From: Leptothrix discophora
Lineage (GTDB): Bacteria; Pseudomonadota; Gammaproteobacteria; Burkholderiales; Burkholderiaceae_C
Direction: 5' to 3'
Length of the DNA: 64,000 bases
Assembly: GCF_030705305.1 (NCBI RefSeq)
Contig: NZ_JAUZEE010000004.1
Location: forward strand, 1 to 64,000
Both the position numbers and the translations under genes were made by a program. The notes beneath the pieces were generated by a model. That model was not told where the DNA came from and ran no database searches. It was given only the letters and a program-made list of their open reading frames with translations. How positions within the stretch are numbered: the stretch's first letter is position 1; each line of letters opens with the position of its first letter. Shown here piece by piece: positions 15,765 to 25,166 of the stretch.

Positions 15765-18461
15765 CTACAGCAGCGGGTTCTGGTAGAGGGACTTCAGTTC
15801 GGTGTAGGAATTCAGGCCGACACCGGTGTTCGCCGAGCCGGCGATCGAGGCCAGAACATGCTGGAACTTGGCCGGATCGGCCTGTTCGCTGATCACCACA
15901 TCGGTTCCCAGCAGCAGGCCCAGGTCGCTGTCGGTCAGCAATGGCACCGCCGAACCCAGGTCCGGGAGCACCGCCAGCTGCATCACGTGATCGACGGCAC
16001 GCCCGATCGCATCGAGCTTGTCGACCGTCAGTGCATCGCTGCTGGCCGACTTCGCGCCGATCACGTCGTTGAACAGCGCCAGCGCGTTGTCGGCCAGCGC
16101 CGTGAGGCCGTCGAGCGAACCGCCGGCCGAGAGGCTCTCGAGCGTGCCGCCAGCCGCCAGGCCGATGTGGGCATGGACGTTGGCGTATTCGGCCGCTGCG
16201 GGCGAAGCGATCGGGTAGCTCGCAGCGGCGCCGTTGGCATAGCTGAGGATGCGGTCGTAGCTGGTCGCCATGGCCTGCAGATCGGCCAGCTGGAGGTTCG
16301 GCGCGTCGTTCGCGCCCACCGGCGTGGCCGCCAGCGCGGACTTCATCGCGTCGACCAGGTTGGCCTGCGAGAAGTTGGACTTGACGGCGTAGTTCGCGTC
16401 CAGCACGCCCATCGCCACCAGGTCCGGGTACGTCAGCGGGTTCGCGGCTGCGGTGCCGGAGATGGTGTTGAACACCTTGCCAACCTGGACCGCCAGCCCG
16501 TTCAGGTCAGAGACCGCGTTCACGCCGTCGAACACCTGCTGCTCGATCACCTCGTTGTACAGGCCGATCGCGCGTGCCACATGCTCGGCCGTGCCCTGTT
16601 CCAGCACGCCGAGGTTGACGCCGATGTCGCGGAAGTCCGGGGCCGTCAGGTCGGCGGCGTCGGCGCCGCCCGGCCCGTTGGCCGCCACGCGGATCTGCTC
16701 GTAGACATCGACCAGGTGCTGGACCGCCGCGACGGTGGACAGGTCACTGGCGGTCCGCGCGGCAACCGCCGAGTTCACCGCGTCGACGTTGACGGTGCCG
16801 ACGTTCTTCACGCCGGCCGCGTCGTAGACCGCAGGCAGCGGCGCCGAGCCCGAGCCGTCGGCATAGCTGCGCAGCGTGGCCAGGGCCTCGGAAGGGCCGA
16901 TCGTGCCGAGCCGGGTGGTGACCAGGGCGCGGATCTCGTCGAGCGTGTCCACACCGCTGCCCTGGTCGTCGGTGGCCGCGATGGCGGTCCACAGGTCCTG
17001 GAAACGCGCCTCGGACGTGAGCTCGTTGGTGACGGCGCTGATGCCCAGCTGCCCCAGGTCGGCGCTGGTCACCTTGGCGGTGGTGTCGCCGGCCGCAAGC
17101 TTCATCACGTGGTCAACGGCAGCCGCGATGTCGTTGAGTTCCCTGACCGTGTCGACGCCCGCCGCCGCCTTGCTGCCGACCACCTCGTTGAGCAGCCGCA
17201 GCGCCCGATCGGCGAGCGCCTGGCCGCCGTCGGTCGCGTCGGCGGCCAGCCCGATGACGGCGTTCACGGCGGCATAGGTCGCAGCACCCGGTGCGCTGGC
17301 CGGGTCGTTGGCCGCCGTGCCGTTGGCGTAGGTGATGACCTTGTCGTAGCCGGCCACCAGGTCGCTGACCTGCTGGAGCCGATCGACCTTGACGCCCGTC
17401 TTGCCGGCCTCGACCAGCGCACTCTTGACCGCATCCAGGTTGGCGGTCGTCACCTTGTCGACCCCGATCGTCACGAAGTCGGCGCTGGTCAGCGGGGTCG
17501 ACAGCGTGGAGCCGCCCACGGTGTCGAGCAGTTTCTCGACCACCACCACCAGCGCGTTGAGCTTGGCCACGCTGTCGACGGCACTGGCCGGCCGATCGCC
17601 GATGACGTCGTCGAACAGCTTGAGCGTCGGATCGGCGGTCTCGAGCGACTTCAGGTTCACGCCGAGGGCCTGGAATTCGGCCTGGGTCAGCGGCTGTTCG
17701 GGGCTCGCGTCGGCCACCATGTGGCCATTGGCCTTGGCCAGGATGCGGACGTAGGCGTCGACCATCTTCTGCACCTTCGCAACGCTGTCGACGTCGCTGC
17801 CCTCGAGCGCCGCGACGGCGCTGTTCACGGCCTCCAGGTTGGCGCGGCTGACGCCCTTGACGCCGGCCTTCTCATAGGTGGCCACGGTCGGCACGGTGGC
17901 CTGCGAGTTGTCGGCATAGGCCTTGATCGGGTCGAGCGTCGACACCGGATCGCTGCCACCGCTGACCGCCCGGTAGACGCCATACGCGCCGAGCGCACCC
18001 GCCCCCCACAACAGCACGTCGTCGGAGACACCACCGATCAGCGAGGTGGCGGCCTTGCCGCCAAGGTAGAGGCCCTCGTCGCGCACGACCGGCGCGCCGG
18101 CCGGCTGGTGCAGGGAGGCCAGCGGCGAAACGTCGGCGGCGCGGTAGGACTGGACCTCGCCGGCCGCGTCCAGCCCCTGCAGCACCGGCGGCTGGGTCAG
18201 GTCGAAATAGCCCTTGATGATCACGTCGGGCTGGTCGGGCGAGTCGCCGTTGACGTTGACCCAGAGATCAGGACCTGCGCGGCGGGTGCGGATGCGCGCC
18301 GGTCCCTGGTTGCTGGCGGCCTGGGAGAGCTGCAACACCACCCCTTCCTGGGCCTGGACCACCACGGCCTCGCCGCGCAGGCCAGCCTGTGCTGGCACCG
18401 CCTGGCGGGCGACGGTCATGCCGGCCTTGATGACTCGAATCATGTATGCCTGGGTGCTCAT
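15765..18461 (-). CDS. BapA-like type I-secreted surface protein with helical super-repeats
   Basis: Residues 1-110 match the BapA-prefix type N-terminus of type I-secreted adhesins (MIRVIKAGMTVARQ, then VVVQAQEGVVLQLSQAA, then GPDLWVNVNG and VIIKGYFD). A short hydrophobic linker follows (LLWGAGALGAYGVY). The rest is degenerate helical repeats of about 55 residues with the theme VDSVAKLNALV, hydrophobic heptads, then LTxxDFxxLGV. These build two ~350-residue super-repeats. No RTX nonapeptides are visible. ATG 18461 is preferred: AGGAG stands 9 bases upstream, and the family N-terminus starts there. The divergent TolC/ABC/HlyD operon is the likely exporter. At 898 aa it is short for a Bap protein. 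Confidence 0.78.
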   Translation of the reverse strand: MSTQAYMIRVIKAGMTVARQAVPAQAGLRGEAVVVQAQEGVVLQLSQAASNQGPARIRTRRAGPDLWVNVNGDSPDQPDVIIKGYFDLTQPPVLQGLDAAGEVQSYRAADVSPLASLHQPAGAPVVRDEGLYLGGKAATSLIGGVSDDVLLWGAGALGAYGVYRAVSGGSDPVSTLDPIKAYADNSQATVPTVATYEKAGVKGVSRANLEAVNSAVAALEGSDVDSVAKVQKMVDAYVRILAKANGHMVADASPEQPLTQAEFQALGVNLKSLETADPTLKLFDDVIGDRPASAVDSVAKLNALVVVVEKLLDTVGGSTLSTPLTSADFVTIGVDKVTTANLDAVKSALVEAGKTGVKVDRLQQVSDLVAGYDKVITYANGTAANDPASAPGAATYAAVNAVIGLAADATDGGQALADRALRLLNEVVGSKAAAGVDTVRELNDIAAAVDHVMKLAAGDTTAKVTSADLGQLGISAVTNELTSEARFQDLWTAIAATDDQGSGVDTLDEIRALVTTRLGTIGPSEALATLRSYADGSGSAPLPAVYDAAGVKNVGTVNVDAVNSAVAARTASDLSTVAAVQHLVDVYEQIRVAANGPGGADAADLTAPDFRDIGVNLGVLEQGTAEHVARAIGLYNEVIEQQVFDGVNAVSDLNGLAVQVGKVFNTISGTAAANPLTYPDLVAMGVLDANYAVKSNFSQANLVDAMKSALAATPVGANDAPNLQLADLQAMATSYDRILSYANGAAASYPIASPAAAEYANVHAHIGLAAGGTLESLSAGGSLDGLTALADNALALFNDVIGAKSASSDALTVDKLDAIGRAVDHVMQLAVLPDLGSAVPLLTDSDLGLLLGTDVVISEQADPAKFQHVLASIAGSANTGVGLNSYTELKSLYQNPLL

Positions 18462-18815
18462 CGAGCCTGACTCCTGTGGGTGGGGCCGTGCGTCATCACG
18501 TAGGTGGGTGGACGACGCGGATTTCATGTCAAACATCCCGCATGAATCTCGTTTGAAAGTCAGCAGAGTTTGAGGCGACCCTGGAAAGTATAGGAATCAG
18601 GACCATTTCAACCACTACCTAAAGAAGTGGTCAACCAACCTATATCGACTATTCAAGGACTAAAAACGACTGAAAACAACCCAGATATGCTGACCTACGG
18701 GGCCAATCCGACATATCAAGGTGGGAAACCAACATATTCATGTAATTGCCGGTTGTTGGGTGGACGGGAAGACTGCGTGGCCTCCCACCGTTCCATCCAA
18801 CAAGGCCACGTGTAC
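18462..18815. promoter_or_regulatory. Divergent promoter region between adhesin and its exporter
   Basis: About 350 bases, noticeably more AT-rich than the flanking genes, hold no supported gene. A 6-bp inverted repeat, ACCACT/AGTGGT, lies at 18611-18631 inside an A-rich stretch (AAAGAAG, then CTAAAAACGACTGAAAAC near 18659). It is a natural place for regulation of both transcription units, possibly by the nearby two-component system. Confidence 0.5.
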
Positions 18816-20255
18816 ATGCCATGTCCATCCGTCATTTCGGGGTCGTCTCCCCTGCGGCCCACCGGCGCGCTGTTCCCGCTGTGCCTGCTGGCGTGCTGCA
18901 TCGGCCTGATCGCACCTGCCGCGCCCGCCGCATGGGCAGCGACCGCCGCTGCCCGGCCGGGTGACGGCGGCGACGTGCCCGCCGCCGGCGAGCGCACGGT
19001 GCTGCGCCTGTCGGACGTGATCGGCGCCCTGCCCCAGTCCGTTGACGACGCGGTCCGCACCGGTGGCCCCTGGGGCGAGGCGCTGGGCCGGCACATCGGT
19101 CGGGCCGCCACCCAGCACGCCACCATCCTGGAAGCCCGCAGCGCGCTGACCGGCGCCCGCGCCAGCAAGGTGGCGGCGCGCTGGCAGCTCGCGCCGTCGG
19201 CCACCTACTCGCGTGAATATGCCGGGCCGAACGCGACCCAGACCTACTCGAACCTGCTGCGCATCCAGCAACCCCTGTGGACCGGAGGCCAGCTGACCGC
19301 CGGCATCGACATCGCCCAGGCCCAGACCCTCAAGGCCCAGCACGCGGTGCGCGAGGCGCAGCGCAGCCTGGCCCTGAAGATCACCGCGAACTGGTCCGAC
19401 TGGGCCCATGCCGACCTGCGGGTTCGCCGACTGGGCGAGCTGGTCGACCAGCAGACCGCGCTGCTGGAAATGATCGGCCGGCGCTATGCGCAGGGCTCGG
19501 CCACGGTGTCGGACCAGTCGCTGGCGCGGGCCCGCCTCGAAAGCGCGCTCGGCGAGCTGGCGCAGGCCCGCCTCGATCAGGCCCATGCCCGCAGCCAGCT
19601 CGAACGCAACAGCGTCGGCGAGGTCGACCCGGCGCTGCTGGCCGACCTGGACGGCACGCCGCCCGTCGTGCCCGGCCTGGACGAGGTGCTGGACGCGATC
19701 GAGTCCGCGCCGGCCCTCAACCGCGCCGCCGTCGACATCGACATCGCCCGGCTGGAGCTGGTCTCGCGCCGCGCCGGCCTGCACCCGCAGGTCCACCTCC
19801 GACTCGACAAGCAGTGGGGCGCGGTCAAGGACGAACGCCTCTCCGTGGCCGTGCAGGGCTCGACAGGCGCCGGTCTGGGCGGCATCGCCGCACTGGACGC
19901 GCAGGAGGCCCGCATCGAGTCGGCCCGGCTGGCGGTGCAGTCGCTGCGCACCGAGCTGCGCGACCAGTACACGCAGGAGCACACCCGCTACCGGTCCTAC
20001 GACCAGCGGGTGCGCCTGACGCGTGCCTATGCGCAGACCAGCGCCTCGGTGCTGGCCTCCTACCAGCGCCAGTTCGACGCCGGCAAGCGTGGCTGGCTGG
20101 AGCTGCTGAACATGGTTCGCGAGGTCCATCAGGCCGAGCTCGACGCCGCCAATGCACTGATCGACCAGCGCATCGCCGCCTTCCGCCTGCTGCTGCTGGT
20201 GCAGGCCCCGGATCTCAACAACGACTTCGCTTTCGGCCAGGAATCCCAGCCATGA
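18816..20255 (+). CDS. TolC-family outer-membrane efflux protein of a type I secretion system
   Basis: Forms the outer-membrane channel and periplasmic tunnel of the exporter. A signal peptide (LFPLCLLACCIGLIAPAAPAAWA) follows ATG 18816. Two OEP-type halves follow, rich in long Ala/Gln/Arg helices (TILEARSALTGARASKVAAR; RLGELVDQQTALLEMIGRRY; SVLASYQRQFDAGKRGWLEL) with short beta strands (PSATYSREYAGP). The GKRGWLELLNMVREV motif is typical of LapE/AggA-like members. The frame runs back to 18627, but that part lacks a ribosome site. Its stop overlaps the next gene (ATGA), giving a tight tolC-ABC-HlyD operon. Confidence 0.9.
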   Translation: MPCPSVISGSSPLRPTGALFPLCLLACCIGLIAPAAPAAWAATAAARPGDGGDVPAAGERTVLRLSDVIGALPQSVDDAVRTGGPWGEALGRHIGRAATQHATILEARSALTGARASKVAARWQLAPSATYSREYAGPNATQTYSNLLRIQQPLWTGGQLTAGIDIAQAQTLKAQHAVREAQRSLALKITANWSDWAHADLRVRRLGELVDQQTALLEMIGRRYAQGSATVSDQSLARARLESALGELAQARLDQAHARSQLERNSVGEVDPALLADLDGTPPVVPGLDEVLDAIESAPALNRAAVDIDIARLELVSRRAGLHPQVHLRLDKQWGAVKDERLSVAVQGSTGAGLGGIAALDAQEARIESARLAVQSLRTELRDQYTQEHTRYRSYDQRVRLTRAYAQTSASVLASYQRQFDAGKRGWLELLNMVREVHQAELDAANALIDQRIAAFRLLLLVQAPDLNNDFAFGQESQP

Positions 20256-22453
20256 CGACAGAACACGCGGCGCTCGGCGCCACGCTGGGCCGCTGGCTCC
20301 AGCTCAGGGGCCAGGCCCTGCCTCGCGGCCAGATCCGCACCGTGCTGGGCAAGCTGGCCATTCCGCTGCCCGGGCCGGATGCCGACGACTGGACCGAGGT
20401 GGTCGCCGAGGCGGCGGCCGAACTGGACCCCGGCGCCCGCTTCGTGCGCCTGGACAGCCCCGACATCGCCGCGCTGCCGCTGCTGTGCCGCCACGACGAG
20501 CACGGCTGGCTGGTGGTGCAGTCACGCGACGCCCAGGGCCTCTGGCTGGCCGAGGACGCCAACGGCCTGCGCCGCAGCCTGCCGCTGGACAGCCAGCCCT
20601 GCCTGCACCGCATCGCCATCGACGAGAACCGCGATGGCCCGCTGACCGCGCGCCAACTGATCAAGGATCAGTTCAAGGTCAACCGCGGCGTGTTCGTCGA
20701 GGCCGGCCTGACCTCGCTGCTGCTGACCGTCGTCGGCCTGCTGGTGTCGTTCTACAGCATGCAGGTCTACGACCGCGTGATCCCGTCGCAGGGCTACCAG
20801 ACGCTCTGGGTGCTGAGCATCGGCGTGGTCTTCAGCATCGTGCTGGAGTGGTTCGTCAAGGTCGCCCGTGCCCACCTGATCGAGCCGCGCCTGAAGGAGA
20901 TGGACCTCAACCTGTCCAAGGCCATCTTCGCGCGCATGACCGCCGTGCGCATGGACCAGCGCCCGCCGATGGTTGGCACGCTGGCCTCGCAGCTGCAAGG
21001 CTACGAGATGATCCGCGGCGTGCTGTCAGCCTCGACGCTGTTCCTGGCGTTCGACCTGCCGATGGCGCTGGTGTTCGTGCTGGTGATCGCGCTGGTCGGC
21101 GGTCCCTGGATGGCGACGGTGCCGCTGGTGCTGTTCCCGATCGCGACCTTTGCCGGCCTGGTGCAGCGCCAGCGCATGCAGCGCCTGGTCGCCGCCAGCG
21201 TCGACACGGGCAACCGCAAGACCGGCCTGCTGGTCGAGTCGATCGAGGGCGCCGAGACCATCAAGGGCCTGGGCGCGGGCTGGCGCTTCGAGGGCCGCTG
21301 GGCCGGCCTGGTCGAGACCAACGCCAGCCAGACGCTGCAGATCAAGCACCTGACCGATGCCACCGGCTACATGGCCGCCGCCTTCCAGCAGATCGGCTAT
21401 GTGCTGATGGTCGCGCTGGGCGCCACGCTGACCATCCAGGGCCAGATCACGCAGGGCGCGCTGATCGCCTGCTCGATCCTGTCGGGCCGCGTGATGGGGC
21501 CCTCGGCCATGATCCCCGGCCTGATCGTGCAGCTGGCCCACGCGGCAGCAGCGCTCAAGGGCCTGGAGCATGTCTTCTCGCTCAAGCGCGACAACGAGGG
21601 CGTCGAGCGCCCGATCGTGCCCGGCGTGGTGCGCGGCGAACTGCGCTTCGATGCGGTCGAGTTCGGCTACCCCGGCCGTGGCGCGGCCCTGTCGGTCAAG
21701 CACCTGCAGATCCAGCCCGGTGAACGGGTCGCGTTGATCGGCGCCATCGGCGCGGGCAAGAGCACGATGCTGGGCCTGGCCTGCGGCCAGTTCAAGCCGC
21801 AGAAGGGCACGGTCTTCCTCGACGGCATGGACATCGCGCAGATCCACGCCGGCTGGGTCACCGCCAACATCGCCTACATGCCGCAGACCTCGTGGCTCGG
21901 CTCGGGCACCCTGCGCGACAACCTGCTGCTGGGCCAGCCCGACCTGGGTGACGAGGCCGTCATCGAGGCCTGCCGCAAGACCGGGCTGTGGCGCCTGATC
22001 GGCCAGAACGCCAAGGGCCTGGACATGCCGATCTCCGAAGGCGGCCGCGGCCTGTCGGGTGGCCAGCGCCAGCTGGTCGCGCTGACGCGTCACCTGGTGG
22101 CCGACAAGCGCATCTGGCTGCTCGACGAGCCGACCTCGGGCATGGACGAAGGCATGGAGCAGCACTGCGTCGCGGTGCTGGGCGAGGCGCTCAGGAGCGT
22201 CGACGGCGGCCGCACGCTGCTGCTCGTGACGCACCGCCCGGCGCTGCTGGCCCTGGTCGAACGCGTGGTCGTGATCGACGCCGCCGGCGGTGTCGTGCTG
22301 GACGGCCCGCGCGACCAGGTGCTGCAGCAGCTCAGCCGGGCCCGCCAGGCGACGCCTGCGGCGGGCCAGCCCCAGCCAGCCTCCGTGGCCGCCACGGCAG
22401 CCGCCGCCCAACCGTCCCATCCCGCCTCGCAGTCCGGCCCCGTGCCAGCCTGA
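20252..22453 (+). CDS. Type I secretion ABC transporter, LapB-like
   Basis: Inner-membrane ATPase/permease that drives the secreted substrate through the TolC channel. The order is a C39-peptidase-like domain (about 1-135) without the catalytic Cys motif, a six-helix membrane domain (about 150-430, LTSLLLTVVGLLVSFYSMQV and others) and a nucleotide-binding domain with GAIGAGKST (Walker A), LSGGQRQL (signature), RIWLLDEPTSG (Walker B) and LVTHRP (His switch). The degenerate C39-like domain is typical of adhesin exporters, which recognise an uncleaved C-terminal signal. The tail after the ATPase domain is Ala/Gln/Pro-rich. Neighbours point to the BapA-like protein as cargo. Confidence 0.92.
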   Translation: MTTEHAALGATLGRWLQLRGQALPRGQIRTVLGKLAIPLPGPDADDWTEVVAEAAAELDPGARFVRLDSPDIAALPLLCRHDEHGWLVVQSRDAQGLWLAEDANGLRRSLPLDSQPCLHRIAIDENRDGPLTARQLIKDQFKVNRGVFVEAGLTSLLLTVVGLLVSFYSMQVYDRVIPSQGYQTLWVLSIGVVFSIVLEWFVKVARAHLIEPRLKEMDLNLSKAIFARMTAVRMDQRPPMVGTLASQLQGYEMIRGVLSASTLFLAFDLPMALVFVLVIALVGGPWMATVPLVLFPIATFAGLVQRQRMQRLVAASVDTGNRKTGLLVESIEGAETIKGLGAGWRFEGRWAGLVETNASQTLQIKHLTDATGYMAAAFQQIGYVLMVALGATLTIQGQITQGALIACSILSGRVMGPSAMIPGLIVQLAHAAAALKGLEHVFSLKRDNEGVERPIVPGVVRGELRFDAVEFGYPGRGAALSVKHLQIQPGERVALIGAIGAGKSTMLGLACGQFKPQKGTVFLDGMDIAQIHAGWVTANIAYMPQTSWLGSGTLRDNLLLGQPDLGDEAVIEACRKTGLWRLIGQNAKGLDMPISEGGRGLSGGQRQLVALTRHLVADKRIWLLDEPTSGMDEGMEQHCVAVLGEALRSVDGGRTLLLVTHRPALLALVERVVVIDAAGGVVLDGPRDQVLQQLSRARQATPAAGQPQPASVAATAAAAQPSHPASQSGPVPA

Positions 22454-22489
22454 TCGACGCCCACCCCTTTCCAGGATCGAGCCTTCCAC

Positions 22490-23656
22490 ATGGCCAAGAG
22501 CAAACGACTCGGCGAGGGCGTGCTGCGCTCGCGCTATGCCCTCCTCGGCACCGCGCTGTTCGGCGCGCTGTTCATCGGCTGGGCCTCCGTGGCGCACCTC
22601 GACCAGGTGACCCGCGCGCCCGGCAAGGTGATCGCGCTGTCGCGCACCCAGAGCGTGCAGTCGCCCGACGGCGGCGTGGTGCGCGAGATCCTCGTGCGCG
22701 AGGGCGAGACCGTGAGGCGCGACCAGCTGCTGGTGCGACTGGACGACACCAAGTCCCGCGCCGCGCTGGCCGAGACCCAGGGCCGCGCCGCGGCGCTGAA
22801 GGCCGCGCTGGCGCGGCTGCGGGCAGAGGTCTACGGCACGCCCCTGAGCTTCCCGCCCGAGCTGCGCAGCTACACCGCCTTCACGACCAACCAGCAGCAG
22901 CTCTACAACCGCCGCCGCGAGGCGCTGGAGACCGAGATCCGCGCACTGACCGAGAGCCAGCGCCTGGCCAGCGAGGAACTGCGCCTGATCCTGCCGCTGG
23001 AGCAGACCGGCGACATCAGCGCCTCCGAGGTGCTGCGCCTGCGCCGCACCGTCAACGAGGCCGAGGCCATGGTGACCAAGCTGCGCAACAAGTTCTTCCA
23101 GGATGCCCAGGCCGACATGGCCAAGGCCGAGGAAGACCTGACCTCGGTCGAGCAGGTGCTGGCCGACCGCAGCGCGCAGTTCGAACATGCCGAGCTGCGT
23201 GCGCCGACCGACGGCGTCGTCAACCTCATCAACCAGACCACCATCGGCGCGGTGCTGCGTCCAGGCGACGAGATCATGCAGGTGCTGCCGACCGGCGACG
23301 ACCTGATCGTCGAGGCCAAGGTCCGCAGCGCCGACATCGGCTTCGTGCGCACCGGCCTGCATGCGTCGATCAAGCTCGATGCCTACGACTACAGCATCTA
23401 CGGCTCGATGGAGGGCAAGGTCACCTACATCAGCCCGGACGCCCTGATCGAGAAGACCCCGCAGGGCGAGCAGGCCTACTACCGTGCCCACATCCAGATC
23501 ACGTCCCGGCGCTTCAAGGGCGACCAGGCCAAGAAGGTCGAGGTGCAGCCCGGCATGACCACCACCGTCGAGGTGATCACCGGCTCGAACACCGTGCTCG
23601 GCTACATCGTCAAGCCGGTGTTCAAGACCTTGTCGGAATCGCTGGTCGAACGCTGA
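22490..23656 (+). CDS. HlyD-family membrane fusion protein, LapC-like
   Basis: Periplasmic adaptor linking the ABC transporter to TolC. One membrane anchor (LLGTALFGALFIGWASVAHL) is followed by the barrel-sandwich half VQSPDGGVVREILVREGETV, a long coiled-coil hairpin (about 90-230), the second lipoyl half APTDGVVNLINQTTIGAVL and a beta-barrel ending in GMTTTVEVITG and a C-terminal helix (IVKPVFKTLSESL) characteristic of the family. At 388 aa the length is normal. It is the third gene of the operon, 36 bases after the ABC gene. Confidence 0.92.
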   Translation: MAKSKRLGEGVLRSRYALLGTALFGALFIGWASVAHLDQVTRAPGKVIALSRTQSVQSPDGGVVREILVREGETVRRDQLLVRLDDTKSRAALAETQGRAAALKAALARLRAEVYGTPLSFPPELRSYTAFTTNQQQLYNRRREALETEIRALTESQRLASEELRLILPLEQTGDISASEVLRLRRTVNEAEAMVTKLRNKFFQDAQADMAKAEEDLTSVEQVLADRSAQFEHAELRAPTDGVVNLINQTTIGAVLRPGDEIMQVLPTGDDLIVEAKVRSADIGFVRTGLHASIKLDAYDYSIYGSMEGKVTYISPDALIEKTPQGEQAYYRAHIQITSRRFKGDQAKKVEVQPGMTTTVEVITGSNTVLGYIVKPVFKTLSESLVER

Positions 23657-23697
23657 GCGCCGCCTTCGGGCCTTCGGGCCTGCGCGCCGGTCGGCCT

Positions 23698-25137
23698 TCA
23701 GGCCTGCGTGTACGCCGTCTTGACCGTCGTGTAGAACTCCGCCGCGTAGCGGCCCTGCTCACGCGGACCGTGGCTGCTGCCCTTGCGGCCGCCGAAGGGC
23801 ACGTGGTAGTCCACGCCGGCGGTCGGCAGGTTGACCATCACCATGCCGGCCTGGGCGTGGCGCTTGAAGTGGGTGGCGTGCTTCAGGCTGGTCGTGGCGA
23901 TGCCGGCGGCCAGGCCGAAGGGCGTGTCGTTGGCCAGCGCCAGGGCCTCGTCGTAGTCGCGTGCGGCGATCACGCTGACGACCGGGCCGAAGATCTCCTC
24001 GCGGTTGATGCGCATGTCCGGCGTCGTGTCCACGAACAGCGCCGGGCGCAGGTAGTGGCCGGGCGCGCCGTCGCTGCTGCGGCCGAGGGCCTCGCCGCCG
24101 AAGACCCGCCGCGCACCCTCGGCCTCGCCGATGGCGATGTAGGCAAGGTCCTGTTCGAGCTGGCTGGCGTCGACCACCGGGCCGATCTCCGTGCCAGCCT
24201 TGCGGGCATCGTCGACCTTGATCGTGCGCAGCCGCTCGGTCAGGGCCGCGACGAAGCGATCGTGGATGCCGCGCGTGACGATCAGCCGGCTCGAGGCGGT
24301 GCAGCGCTGGCCGGTGCTGAACCAGCCCGAGTTGATCGCGGCCGCGACGGCCACGTCCAGGTCGGCATCGTCGAGCACCACCATCGGGTTCTTGCCACCC
24401 ATCTCGAGCTGGAACTTCGCCATGCGGGCGACGCAGGCCTGGGCGATCTTCTGCCCGGTCGCGACGCTGCCGGTGAAGCTGATGGCATCGACACGCCGGT
24501 CTTCCAGCAGCACGGTGCCAACCTCCGAACCGCGCCCCATCACCAGGTTGAACACGCCCTTCGGGCAACCGTGGCGATGCAGGATGTCGGCCAGTGCCCA
24601 GGCCGAGGCCGGCACCAGGTCGGCCGGCTTCATCACCACCGTGTTGCCGAAGGCCAGCGCCGGCGCGAGCTTCCAGGCCGGGATCGCGATGGGGAAGTTC
24701 CACGGCGTGATCAGGCCGACCACGCCCAGCGGCTCGCGCGTGACCTCCACGCCGATGCCCGGACGGACCGAGGCGATGGACTCGCCGCCGACGCGCAGCG
24801 CCTCGCCCGCAAAGAACTTGAAGATGTTGCCGGCACGGGCCACCTCGCCGATCGCCTCGGGCAGCGTCTTGCCTTCCTCGCGCGCCAGCAGGTCGCCCAG
24901 CTCGGCGCGTCGCGCCAGGATCTCGCTGCCGGCCGCATCGAGCAGGTCGAAACGCTGCTGCGGCGTGCTCTGCGACCAGGCCGGAAAGGCGGCACGGGCG
25001 GCGGCCACCGCGTCGCGGGCCTGGGCTGCGTCGGCCTGGGCGTATTCGCCGATCAGGTCGCGCGTGTCCGACGGGTTGATGTTGCGGCTGGCGCGCAGGC
25101 CTTCGACCCACTCGCCGGCAATGAGGTTCTTGATCAT
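23698..25137 (-). CDS. 2-oxoglutarate semialdehyde dehydrogenase (aldehyde dehydrogenase family)
   Basis: Oxidises 2,5-dioxopentanoate to 2-oxoglutarate with NAD(P)+, the last step of oxidative uronate breakdown. The ALDH signatures are present: TPWNFPIAIPAWK, the cofactor-loop SFTGS, the general base Glu in LEMGGKNP and the catalytic Cys in GQRCTASSR; EEIFGPV follows. At 479 aa the length is right. The ATG at 25137 is the family start; the frame upstream overlaps the dehydratase gene and is not used. It lies 29 bases downstream of the dehydratase gene whose product is its substrate, which fixes the substrate better than sequence alone. Confidence 0.9.
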   Translation of the reverse strand: MIKNLIAGEWVEGLRASRNINPSDTRDLIGEYAQADAAQARDAVAAARAAFPAWSQSTPQQRFDLLDAAGSEILARRAELGDLLAREEGKTLPEAIGEVARAGNIFKFFAGEALRVGGESIASVRPGIGVEVTREPLGVVGLITPWNFPIAIPAWKLAPALAFGNTVVMKPADLVPASAWALADILHRHGCPKGVFNLVMGRGSEVGTVLLEDRRVDAISFTGSVATGQKIAQACVARMAKFQLEMGGKNPMVVLDDADLDVAVAAAINSGWFSTGQRCTASSRLIVTRGIHDRFVAALTERLRTIKVDDARKAGTEIGPVVDASQLEQDLAYIAIGEAEGARRVFGGEALGRSSDGAPGHYLRPALFVDTTPDMRINREEIFGPVVSVIAARDYDEALALANDTPFGLAAGIATTSLKHATHFKRHAQAGMVMVNLPTAGVDYHVPFGGRKGSSHGPREQGRYAAEFYTTVKTAYTQA

Positions 25138-25166
25138 CGGGACCGTCCTGTTCGTGTCGTGCGGTG

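Noticed and set aside
15747-18470. 907-aa open frame on the + strand
   Set aside because: Exact antisense shadow of the repeat-rich surface protein; its translation is Arg/His/Gly/Val-rich without domains, a common artefact in high-GC DNA.
21026-23491. 821-aa - strand frame opposite the ABC and HlyD genes
   Set aside because: Shadow frame with biased composition; the + strand genes are unambiguous.
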